Part shown: positions 8,912 to 16,741 of the stretch, piece after piece
How positions within the stretch are numbered: the first letter of the stretch is position 1
How the letters are laid out: the number at the start of each line of letters is the position of its first letter
From: a virus
IMG/VR virus record: IMGVR_UViG_3300025601_001251
Location: 1 to 36,061 of that record
Reading direction: 5' to 3' (one strand)
Length of the DNA: 36,061 nucleotides
Made by a program: the position numbers and the translations under genes
The notes under the pieces: model-generated
The model's database searches: none
Told to the model about the DNA's origin: nothing
What the model saw: the letters and a program-made list of their open reading frames with translations, nothing else

Positions 8912-10370
8912 CGCTGGTGCTAGTGTAATAAACACAGCAGGCGACATACTGTTTGCTAGTCATAGCGAACGCTACAGCAAACAAAAACACGATCCCAATC
9001 TATGCGAGGGGATTGTGCAAGAAGCAATGAGCCACGGTATTGATCATATTGCATACTATGAGCGTCCTTGGTTGAAACAAATACGCAGACTCATATCAGG
9101 TGAAGGATTCAACTGGACGCAAACCAGTGTTGATAAATTGATATTCGATCAAATCGGACGTCCTGTTGATGTTCCTGTTAGCACACATAATCATCATTTA
9201 AGCCATGCTGCCGCTGGATTTCAAACATCTCCGTTTGAACGTGCAACAGTTGTTGTAGTAGACGCTATAGGTGAGTTGGATTGTATTACCATATGGGGCG
9301 CTGAATACAAGAATGGTCGTGCAGTGTACAAGAAACTTTGGACCAGACGTTACCCACACAGTATCGGGTTGATGTACTCGGCCGCAACTGCACACATAGG
9401 ACTACGCCCAATGGACGAAGAGTATATTCTAATGGGAATGGCCGCTTATGCCGACAAAGAAAAAGTACGACATTATTCTAATCAGTTGTCTCACAAACTT
9501 GTAGCAGACTTTACTAATATAAAATTAAAACATAATTTACACACAGGCTTTGACGGTGTGTTGAGCAACGAACTGTCGGTTATTAGCGATGCAGACATGG
9601 CTGGTAGTATACAAGCAGTTACAGAAACATTGCTTAACAGTGTTATGTGGAATGCGGCAAACTTTCATTGGAGTAAAAATTTAGTATTCATGGGAGGTGT
9701 TGCACTTAACTGTTTAGCCAATAGACTTTTAGGTAGTTGCTTTGACAATTTTTGGATTATGCCAAACCCAGGTGATGCTGGTAGTAGTTTAGGAGCCGCG
9801 GCACTAGTGCATGGTGGCAGACTAAATTGGCAACATCCTTATCTTGGTCACAACATACCTGGTGAGTATCCTGTAAAGGCACTGGTAAAAGAATTAGCCA
9901 AGAATAAAATAGCAGGTGTAGCAAGTGGCAGAGCAGAGTTTGGTCCTAGAGCATTGGGTAACAGAAGTTTACTAGCGGACCCACGTGGCAAAGAAATAAA
10001 GGATCGTGTAAATGAAATTAAACGTAGACAACACTTTAGGCCATTTGCTCCTGCTATACTGGCAGAGCATGTGCATGACTATTTTGAAATGCCCAAAGGT
10101 TGGCAACGTAGTGATTACATGCAAGTGGTAGCACGGTGTACAAGTGACAAGTTTCCTGCTATACTACATGCTGACGGAACAAGTAGAGTACAAACAGTAC
10201 CTGCAGATAGCGGCAGTGGATTTAGAAAACTGTTAGAAGCATGGTATAAGAAAACAGGTTGCCCGATGTTGCTTAATACAAGTTTAAACATCAGGGGCGA
10301 ACCGATGGTAAACGATCGTGCAGATGCTGATCGTTTCGAAACTGAATATGGAGTTCGAGTACTATCATGA
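8877..10370 (+). CDS. NodU/CmcH-type O-carbamoyltransferase
   Basis: The 497-residue protein begins MNILGISSGFHDAGAS, the typical N-terminus of this family. It has HNHHLSH at 104-110 (metal/substrate site of the Kae1-like half) and FGPRALGNRS near 355-364 (signature of the YrdC-like half). Family members move a carbamoyl group from carbamoyl phosphate, through a carbamoyl-adenylate, to a hydroxyl of a sugar (NodU) or an antibiotic (TobZ, CmcH). It is slightly shorter than typical members but both halves are complete. It overlaps SGNH-like genes at both ends, the downstream one as ATGA, so a joint role in decorating a sugar is likely. Confidence 0.92.
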   Translation: MNILGISSGFHDAGASVINTAGDILFASHSERYSKQKHDPNLCEGIVQEAMSHGIDHIAYYERPWLKQIRRLISGEGFNWTQTSVDKLIFDQIGRPVDVPVSTHNHHLSHAAAGFQTSPFERATVVVVDAIGELDCITIWGAEYKNGRAVYKKLWTRRYPHSIGLMYSAATAHIGLRPMDEEYILMGMAAYADKEKVRHYSNQLSHKLVADFTNIKLKHNLHTGFDGVLSNELSVISDADMAGSIQAVTETLLNSVMWNAANFHWSKNLVFMGGVALNCLANRLLGSCFDNFWIMPNPGDAGSSLGAAALVHGGRLNWQHPYLGHNIPGEYPVKALVKELAKNKIAGVASGRAEFGPRALGNRSLLADPRGKEIKDRVNEIKRRQHFRPFAPAILAEHVHDYFEMPKGWQRSDYMQVVARCTSDKFPAILHADGTSRVQTVPADSGSGFRKLLEAWYKKTGCPMLLNTSLNIRGEPMVNDRADADRFETEYGVRVLS

Positions 10371-11023
10371 AAAATTTAGTTGTAGTCGGTGACAGTTTCT
10401 GTGCTAGTAAAGGTTGGCCCCAGGAACTAGCACAATTACTAAATTTAAATTTAGTTGTTGCAGGGTATAGCGGACACCCATGGTGGGCTTATCGACATTT
10501 CTTGAATCAAAAATATATTAAAGATATGTTGGCAACAGAAACCGATGCCCTTGTTTTTGTTCACAGTTTCGCAGAAAGAATCCCGTTCGATTGCCCTAAC
10601 TATGAAATAGCAAACATCAATAAATTTGATCCTACTCCTAAAACAGAAGTAGGACTAGCAGTGAAACTGTATTACAAGTATTTAGAAAATGCACCTTTTG
10701 CAGAATGGGCACAGCAGAAATGGTTTGAAGAAATCAATAAAGAATATTCTAACATCAAAACTGTCCATTTACATGGTTTTCCTAGTTCGTTGCCATTTCG
10801 AAACCTACTAGGTGGTGTACAAGTACTTCCAGACTTAACATCGATTAGTATTGCAGAAATATACAAGGACACAGCACATCCTAACACATTGCATCAAGAC
10901 ACCAGACTAAATCATTTTAGTAAAGAGAATAATTCTGTCATTGCGACCCAATTATGCAAGCTAATTACAGATTATTCTCCAGGCGACCACGAATTCAACT
11001 TGGATCATTTTCAACTAAATTAG
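10367..11023 (+). CDS. Divergent SGNH-hydrolase-like protein (3 of 4)
   Basis: The 218-residue protein starts MKNLVVVGDSF, so block I (GDS at 8-10) is clear. The next conserved-looking segment is AGYSGHPWW, not GxND, and no clean C-terminal DxxH is visible, although His residues occur in HPNTLHQD and NHFSK. It may be a diverged or inactive relative, or use another catalytic arrangement. It starts in an ATGA overlap with the carbamoyltransferase gene and is followed after 10 nt by the P-loop kinase. Assignment to the superfamily rests mainly on block I and on the presence of two clearer relatives just upstream. Confidence 0.6.
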   Translation: MKNLVVVGDSFCASKGWPQELAQLLNLNLVVAGYSGHPWWAYRHFLNQKYIKDMLATETDALVFVHSFAERIPFDCPNYEIANINKFDPTPKTEVGLAVKLYYKYLENAPFAEWAQQKWFEEINKEYSNIKTVHLHGFPSSLPFRNLLGGVQVLPDLTSISIAEIYKDTAHPNTLHQDTRLNHFSKENNSVIATQLCKLITDYSPGDHEFNLDHFQLN

Positions 11024-11033
11024 AAAGAATAGC

Positions 11034-11498
11034 ATGAAAATATTAATATGCGGATTACCCGGAAGCGGTAAAACTACACTAGCAGAACCATTTGCCAAAC
11101 TAATTGGAGCAGTGCATATCAACGCTGACGCTATTAGAAAAGAATACGACGACTGGGACTTTTCCCCAGAAGGGCGTATGCGACAAGCACTACGCATGAA
11201 GTATCTGGCAGACGGTATTGTCAAGGCAGGTAAGATCTGTATAGCAGATTTTATTGCACCCACAAAACAAGCAAGAGCAGGGTTTGGTGCAGACTATACT
11301 ATCTGGATGGACACAATTAAAGAAGGTAGGTTTGAAGATACAAACAAAATGTTTGAGCCTTTAGAACGTGATGAATATGACTACCATGTTGCGGAATGGT
11401 TTGAAAATACGCACCAAGAACTTTTGCAGATTGTAAGCAAGTACTTGTGGCCTTTTATCAATGATAAGAAGATAAAGATAAACGTACATGATATCTAA
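11034..11498 (+). CDS. Small P-loop kinase, adenylylsulfate-kinase-like
   Basis: The 154-residue protein carries a Walker A motif GLPGSGKT at residues 7-14 at the extreme N-terminus. NADAIRKEYDDWDFSPEGR follows, resembling the NxDxxR segment of APS kinases, and later KICIADFIAP. APS kinase phosphorylates adenosine 5'-phosphosulfate to PAPS, but related small kinases act on other nucleotides, polynucleotide ends or sugars, so the substrate is not fixed. The lysine- and isoleucine-rich tail overlaps the DUF2061 gene by 11 nt. The neighbouring membrane protein and nucleotidyltransferase suggest a common pathway. Confidence 0.75.
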   Translation: MKILICGLPGSGKTTLAEPFAKLIGAVHINADAIRKEYDDWDFSPEGRMRQALRMKYLADGIVKAGKICIADFIAPTKQARAGFGADYTIWMDTIKEGRFEDTNKMFEPLERDEYDYHVAEWFENTHQELLQIVSKYLWPFINDKKIKINVHDI

Positions 11499-11694
11499 AC
11501 GTAGACACTTAGCAAAAGCAATTACATGGCGAATAATTGCTAGTACTGTAACAGCACTGATTGCATGGTGGTTTGGTTTACCTGCCAAGGCAGTAGGATT
11601 GGTATTTGCGGCAGACTTGGTAATTAAATTTATATTATACTATGCACACGAACGTGTATGGTACAACCACATAAAATATGGAGTAACAAAATAA
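11488..11694 (+). CDS. DUF2061 family small membrane protein
   Basis: This 68-residue protein has a basic N-terminus (SKRRHLAKAITWR), two hydrophobic stretches at roughly 17-30 and 34-52, and the ending YYAHERVWYNHIKYG. That combination matches DUF2061: KAxTWR at the start and HERxW near the end. It is probably an inner-membrane protein. In bacteria DUF2061 genes can lie near sulfate-activation genes, and here it overlaps an APS-kinase-like gene by 11 nt. Its TAA shares a base with the ATG of the next gene (TAATG). The molecular role of the family is unknown. Confidence 0.82.
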   Translation: MISKRRHLAKAITWRIIASTVTALIAWWFGLPAKAVGLVFAADLVIKFILYYAHERVWYNHIKYGVTK

Positions 11695-12107
11695 TGGCAT
11701 TTGATAATCAGAAACCAACTACAGAAATGTTGGGTCGTTGGCAACCTTGGCACGACGGACACACTGCACTGTTTAAAAAAGCACTGCTGGAGTCAGGACA
11801 AGTATGTATTATGGTACGTGATGTTGGAGGCATTGTGGGTGAAGACGCAGGTGGTGGACGAACGGGCGCACAAACTGATAATCCATTTAACTTCGGCACA
11901 GTAAAAAACAACATCACTCAAGGACTGTTTGCCGCAGGCTTTACGTATGGTGAGGAATACATTATAACGCAAGTACCTAATATTGTTGACATCAGTTATG
12001 GTAGAGGTGTTGGATACACATTTACAGAACATGATCTTGGCAACGATATACATCAGATTAGTGCTACACAAATTAGAGAACAGTTACGAGCAGAAGGTAA
12101 ACTTTGA
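11694..12107 (+). CDS. Small HxGH nucleotidyltransferase (NMNAT/cytidylyltransferase-like)
   Basis: The frame is open from ATG 11658, but the ATG at 11694 fits better: it forms TAATG with the upstream stop, and the protein then starts MAFDNQKP just before the fold. The 137-residue product has GRWQPWHDGH at 14-23 (the HxGH ATP/CTP-binding motif) and ISATQIR at 122-128, the C-terminal motif of NMN adenylyltransferases and related enzymes. Members transfer AMP or CMP onto a phosphate-bearing substrate. Likely substrates are NMN, a phosphosugar or a pantetheine-like molecule; the sequence does not decide. It overlaps the dCMP deaminase gene as TTGA. Confidence 0.8.
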   Translation: MAFDNQKPTTEMLGRWQPWHDGHTALFKKALLESGQVCIMVRDVGGIVGEDAGGGRTGAQTDNPFNFGTVKNNITQGLFAAGFTYGEEYIITQVPNIVDISYGRGVGYTFTEHDLGNDIHQISATQIREQLRAEGKL

Positions 12108-12565
12108 AACAGAAGCACATAAAAGCATACATGAAAACTGCGCATGCATTTGCGGAGTGTAGTACAGCACGTAGACTACAAGTAGGCGCTATTGTCGTAA
12201 AAGACAATAGGATCATTAGCATTGGCTATAATGGAATGCCTAGTGGTTGGGATAACAATTGCGAAATTGAAGTTGAAAATGAACACCTAAAGAAATATCC
12301 CAATCCACATCAGCATCATGTGATAGAGCTTAAAAGTAAACCAGAAGTACTTCATGCTGAAATGAACGCACTAATGAAGTTGGCAAGGTCTACTGAAAGT
12401 GGTAATGGTGCTACAATGTTTATTACACACAGTCCTTGTTTGGACTGCGCAAAAGGCATGCATCAAGCAGGTATTAAAGAAGTTTACTACGAGCAAGAAT
12501 ATCGCGATGACAGCGGTATTAAGTTTTTGACAAAATCTGGGATTCAACTTCAGCTATTGTCTTGA
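12104..12565 (+). CDS. dCMP deaminase, TTG start
   Basis: The 153-residue protein has the zinc-dependent deaminase signatures HAE (H84-A-E86) and PCLDC (C112, C115), plus an early GAIVVKDNRI segment and GYNGMPSG. In T-even phages this enzyme converts dCMP to dUMP, feeding thymidylate synthase; a thyA gene is present at 17962-18852. The start is TTG 12104, which overlaps the previous stop as TTGA; the next ATG (12131) would remove nine residues. The 3' end overlaps the convergent minus-strand gene by 47 nt. It is the last gene of the plus-strand convoy. Confidence 0.93.
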   Translation: MKQKHIKAYMKTAHAFAECSTARRLQVGAIVVKDNRIISIGYNGMPSGWDNNCEIEVENEHLKKYPNPHQHHVIELKSKPEVLHAEMNALMKLARSTESGNGATMFITHSPCLDCAKGMHQAGIKEVYYEQEYRDDSGIKFLTKSGIQLQLLS

Positions 12566-13778
12566 GAGACTCTTCATAGCTCGTAGCATTTTGTCTTATT
12601 TCTAATATCTGATCTCTCCCGATCGGTGGCAGAGGAACACCTATGTCTGGCTTAGTCCAATCAATCAATTTATCATTTACTTTTTCAAAATTGGATGCAA
12701 GTTCGGCCCAGGCTTTATCTAAAAAGTCTGTGCTGTAAAATAAATTATAATTGTGTTCCAGCACTTCTGTCATGTCCTGTAACATGTCCTCTAACTCACC
12801 CAATGATTTCTTGCATATACTTTTTATAATATTACTTACGGCTTCTAAACGCTGTACAGGATCAGTAATAGCATCATAACTTTCGTCCCACCAACGACCG
12901 AATGTTCTAAATCCGTAACTACGGAAATAATCTAAATTGTTTGCGCAACCAACAAGTACAAACGGTTGTTTAGCAACAATAGGTTTGAATATTTTTTCAG
13001 TTAAGTGTGTACGATCGTCCCAGAACATAGTCTCAGTTACTACATGTAAGAAACTTGACATTAATTCTGGTAATGGTCCTATACTTTGACTTCCATTGGG
13101 GATGTCTGCTTCGGAACTGTCGATACGCAATGAGCGCGGCAAACTGTTTACTTTTGCTACAACTTGGTTAATATATTCACGGCTAAAGAGAAACTTTTTA
13201 TTATTGTTAACTAATGCATCACGGCATGTTTCGTTGTGTACTGGGCAGTTGTGACTATAACTAACATACCCTTGATCGATGACATCAGCTAATTCTGCTA
13301 CTAGCAGACTTCTATAAACACGCATGTTGCCAGTAATTCTATTAAAACAAACAAACTTCTTTTGCAGTTTTCTTTTTGATGGATCAGTAATGTTAACATT
13401 ATATCTATAACCTCTATACCAATCACTTGCACAAAACGCATGGAAGAAGTAATTAACATCTACCGCATTGTAATGTTTAAGTATCTTTTCTTTCTCCTCA
13501 CTATGTCTTTCTGTGCTTAGCAAAATCATTGGTCTGAATTCACCTTGTAAATCTCTATGGACATCGTTAATGTAATTAAATAAAGGTGTGTTATAAAACA
13601 AGTCAAGAGGTTCTTGATCATAAATTACAACCATTGGTCCATTGTCGTTACCTCCTATTATTTCAACATTTTCTGGTTGAGTTGATCCAAAAGGATGTAG
13701 GTACATTAGGGAACATTCTGTTATAATACTTTTAGCTAAATTTAAGATGTTCTCATTATGACTATATATATTATACAT
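12519..13778 (-). CDS. Putative glycosyltransferase, GT-B/GT10-like C-terminal half
   Basis: The 419-residue protein has no signal peptide. Three features recall fucosyltransferase-type GT-B enzymes: FVCFNRITGNMR at 142-153, HVVTET at 245-250, and LTEKIFKPIVAKQPFVLVG at 259-277, followed by a GFRTFGRWWDESYD segment. In that family a TEK segment contributes to binding the nucleotide-sugar donor. The assignment is by pattern and not secure. It is convergent with the dCMP deaminase gene (47-nt overlap) and divergent from the gene at 13777, with which it shares the bases CATG at the two start codons. A role in glycan assembly is consistent with both neighbours. Confidence 0.6.
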   Translation of the reverse strand: MYNIYSHNENILNLAKSIITECSLMYLHPFGSTQPENVEIIGGNDNGPMVVIYDQEPLDLFYNTPLFNYINDVHRDLQGEFRPMILLSTERHSEEKEKILKHYNAVDVNYFFHAFCASDWYRGYRYNVNITDPSKRKLQKKFVCFNRITGNMRVYRSLLVAELADVIDQGYVSYSHNCPVHNETCRDALVNNNKKFLFSREYINQVVAKVNSLPRSLRIDSSEADIPNGSQSIGPLPELMSSFLHVVTETMFWDDRTHLTEKIFKPIVAKQPFVLVGCANNLDYFRSYGFRTFGRWWDESYDAITDPVQRLEAVSNIIKSICKKSLGELEDMLQDMTEVLEHNYNLFYSTDFLDKAWAELASNFEKVNDKLIDWTKPDIGVPLPPIGRDQILEIRQNATSYEESLKTIAEVESQILSKT

Positions 13779-15654
13779 GTTTGATGTTTTTTATTACGGG
13801 CCAAAGCCCAACTTATTTGAATTTGAGAAACCTGCTAGTAGTCTTAGGGATGCGGCAGATCAAAGTCGTACACGCTTCTACTGGTATATTTATGGGGGCA
13901 ATGATTACTCAAATTTTAATTTTAATTTTGTACCTGTGCCGTGGGAAGCAGATCATGTACACAGTTTCAGTACGCAATGGCAACGCACAGGCGGAGCATA
14001 CCTGGCCAGTCCACTTACAGCACATAACGAAGAATACAACTTCCACACCAGTGAAATAAAACGCATACAAGATAAGACAAACTGGATCACGCCCAAAGAG
14101 GTTGATGATACAGACTTTGATTACAGTTGGCATCCTGACGATCTAGAACCAGAATACGAATACCATTTCCCTACACAGTGGCAACGACAAGGTGGACCTG
14201 TGTATCGCGGCACTGCTGGTATTAAGTTTATGAGTAGCCAAAAAGTTAAGACCAACAGTACGCAAATATTCTACATGGACTTTATGAATGAACAGAGTAA
14301 AGATCAACTGGAAAGTTTGCGTGAACAACACCCTACAATAAAAAGCACACGTTACGTGGATAGTCACTTGAATGTGTTTAAACGTATCATAAACTTAGCC
14401 ACAACAGAGTATGTGTGGGTTATCAGCAGTCTGTGTGATTACAGCACGTTTGATTTTAGTTGGCACCCGGACCAAGCACAACGTAACATGATACATGTGT
14501 TTCCTAGTGGCAATAATCGTCGTGGTGATACATTCTATATTCGTGTAGAGAGCATCCGACAACAATTGTATGAACTAGAACTGCTGGACTGGTTTAATGT
14601 GATTAACTATTGCGATGACCAAACTGTGAGATGGTTTCCAATACCAACAGTTGTGTATGATCATGATAATCTAATAGAAGAAGTTAAAAATCACGATTTT
14701 AAATTTCCCTATACACTGTTTACCAATCAAAAATACCTAAACATGAATTACCATTTTTGTTTGTGGCATGCCAAGGATCGTGTAGCCAAACGTGTTAGCC
14801 TAAGTGGTGCATCAAGTTTAGTACCCAAGGATGTGAAGGTAGATTTAAAAACACAAATGTATGACTACCCGTATGTAATAGAGACCAAAGGTGAATATCA
14901 TGTGCTGGAACAGAATCTTGATATTGTGTACATCAGCAACGGTGAGCCTGACGAACGCAAGTATTACAACCATTTAACTTACTGTACCTCAGATGAACTG
15001 CGTTATGCATTTGATGTTGCCGCGTCAGGTAATAGGCTTACTACAAGTCCTAGAGTAAAATGGGTGCGTGGTGTTAACGGTAGAACAGCCGCATACCAGG
15101 AAGCGGCCAGGCAAAGTACTACACCGTGGTTCTTTGCAGTGTTTGCTAAACTAGAAATTAGTCCAGCATTTAATTTTAACTGGCGCCCGGACTATTGGCA
15201 AGAGCCTAAGCATTATATTTTTAATAGTGTTAATCCTGTAAACGGGCTGGAGTATGGACACCAAGGCATGATTGCCTACAACAAACGTTTGGTATTAGAA
15301 AACAACGATCCCGGGATTGACTTTACACTGAGCCAACCACACGAGTCAGTACCACTACAGTCAGGCGTAGCACACTTTAACCAAAGTCCTTGGATGACGT
15401 GGCGTACAGCATTTAGAGAAGTGCTTAAACTAAAACTGTTTATGGATACAGAGCCCACACTAGAAACAGAGCATAGACTTAAGGTTTGGACCACAGTAGC
15501 ACATGGCCAACATGCTGAGTGGTGCATTAATGGGGCTAACGATGCTGTGATCTATTACAAGAGTGTCGGGGGTAATTATAACAAACTCATGTTAAGTTTT
15601 GATTGGGACTGGCTACAACAATACTTTACGAGCCTCTATAAAACTCGTATATAG
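13777..15654 (+). CDS. Large repeat-containing glycosyltransferase-like protein
   Basis: The 625-residue protein contains four copies of an aromatic motif at about 47-56, 114-121 (FDYSWHPD), 225-232 (FDFSWHPD) and 465-472 (FNFNWRPD). Each is followed 10-20 residues later by an HxF or YxF segment. The last module is the most complete: LDIVYISNGEPDE at 381-393, then TTPWFFAVFAKLE, then NPVNGLEYGHQG. This order recalls GT-A-like proteins I associate with marine T4-like phages, but no catalytic DxD is obvious. There is no membrane segment. The 3' end overlaps the convergent aminotransferase gene by 29 nt. Earlier modules look eroded, so they may be structural. Confidence 0.6.
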   Translation: MFDVFYYGPKPNLFEFEKPASSLRDAADQSRTRFYWYIYGGNDYSNFNFNFVPVPWEADHVHSFSTQWQRTGGAYLASPLTAHNEEYNFHTSEIKRIQDKTNWITPKEVDDTDFDYSWHPDDLEPEYEYHFPTQWQRQGGPVYRGTAGIKFMSSQKVKTNSTQIFYMDFMNEQSKDQLESLREQHPTIKSTRYVDSHLNVFKRIINLATTEYVWVISSLCDYSTFDFSWHPDQAQRNMIHVFPSGNNRRGDTFYIRVESIRQQLYELELLDWFNVINYCDDQTVRWFPIPTVVYDHDNLIEEVKNHDFKFPYTLFTNQKYLNMNYHFCLWHAKDRVAKRVSLSGASSLVPKDVKVDLKTQMYDYPYVIETKGEYHVLEQNLDIVYISNGEPDERKYYNHLTYCTSDELRYAFDVAASGNRLTTSPRVKWVRGVNGRTAAYQEAARQSTTPWFFAVFAKLEISPAFNFNWRPDYWQEPKHYIFNSVNPVNGLEYGHQGMIAYNKRLVLENNDPGIDFTLSQPHESVPLQSGVAHFNQSPWMTWRTAFREVLKLKLFMDTEPTLETEHRLKVWTTVAHGQHAEWCINGANDAVIYYKSVGGNYNKLMLSFDWDWLQQYFTSLYKTRI

Positions 15655-16741
15655 TGTCTACTATACGTTCTACCTCTATGTCAGTGAGTTCAGGGTATAT
15701 AGGTAGACTTAAACAGTGTTTTGTGAACCGTTCAGTGCTTAAAAACACATTATTTGACGCCGCTAGGCCCGTTGGTAGATCATATAGTCCTTGTGTATAG
15801 TGAACCTTAGTATCTATGTGGCTGTTGGATAGATAATCTATTAGATCGTGCCTATCTCGTGAAGGGTATGTTCGAATAACAAATTTGCTCCAGGCATGCT
15901 CTGTGAACTCAGTACTGGGCATTGGCACAATTATTTCCTCTGGCATGTTTTCTATCCAAAAATGGGCAATGTCAGACCTACGCTTCTGCCATGAATCAAA
16001 GTGCTGTAGTTTAACTAACATTTGGGCACAGTCTGCTTCACTCATTTTACTATTGGTGCCCCAATAGCCATGGTCACTGGCTTTACCATTGTCACGTAAA
16101 TTAAGTACGTGGTACGCAATGTCTTCGTCATCAGTCAACACCATGCCACCGGATCCGTAACTGTTAAAGTTCTTTGTGGGGTCAAAACTTAATACACTCA
16201 CAGCACCCATTTTGCCACTGGGTATGTCTTTGTAACTAGCACCAAAACTCTGTGCGGCATCTTCAAGTACAGCAACATCCTGGTTAAAGAATTCTGTATG
16301 CATTCTAAAACGATCGTAGTCCACAGTGTTGCCAAAAAGATTAACCAGCACAATAACATCTGTTGTATGATCAACTCGTGCATTGTAACTGTCTAAATCT
16401 ATTATTCCGTGATCATCAATGTCGCAAAAATCAATAAAATTATTATTTTGGTTAACAGCATTTAGTGTGGCCGGAAAACTAAGTGTGGGTAACAGTATAT
16501 GGCTGTTTTGACTATCCGTTAATGCTTTGGTAGCAAAGGATAGTCCCTGTGTGCCACTGTTAACTGCAATAGCATGCCTACGGTTGCATCTGAGTGCTAT
16601 TTCTCTTTCAAACTTTTCTGTATAGTTGCCATCAAGCACTTGCCCACTAGCGTACACTTGATCAGTAACGTCCAGTAATTCATCTTTAATATCTTGGTAC
16701 TGTCGCCTGATGCCAAAGAAAGGAATATGGTCAGTAGCCAT
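15626..16741 (-). CDS. DegT/DnrJ/EryC1/StrS-family sugar aminotransferase
   Basis: The 371-residue PLP enzyme starts IPFFGIRRQYQDIKDE and has the NSGTQGL phosphate-binding segment at 61-67, LEDAAQSFGA at 159-168 and SFDPTKNFNSYG, with K190 as the expected Schiff-base lysine. Family members transaminate a keto group on an NDP-sugar to build amino sugars for LPS, capsule or antibiotics; a few act as dehydratases. Length and motif order are normal, so it looks intact. It overlaps the upstream epimerase gene by 11 nt and is convergent with the repeat protein. With the epimerase it could supply a nucleotide-activated amino sugar. Confidence 0.93.
   Translation of the reverse strand: MATDHIPFFGIRRQYQDIKDELLDVTDQVYASGQVLDGNYTEKFEREIALRCNRRHAIAVNSGTQGLSFATKALTDSQNSHILLPTLSFPATLNAVNQNNNFIDFCDIDDHGIIDLDSYNARVDHTTDVIVLVNLFGNTVDYDRFRMHTEFFNQDVAVLEDAAQSFGASYKDIPSGKMGAVSVLSFDPTKNFNSYGSGGMVLTDDEDIAYHVLNLRDNGKASDHGYWGTNSKMSEADCAQMLVKLQHFDSWQKRRSDIAHFWIENMPEEIIVPMPSTEFTEHAWSKFVIRTYPSRDRHDLIDYLSNSHIDTKVHYTQGLYDLPTGLAASNNVFLSTERFTKHCLSLPIYPELTDIEVERIVDTIYEFYRGS

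Noticed and set aside
8877-10370. Reading the carbamoyltransferase as a TsaD/Kae1 tRNA-modification enzyme
   Set aside because: The HNHHLSH and FGPRALGNRS signatures and the two-domain length match NodU/CmcH O-carbamoyltransferases.
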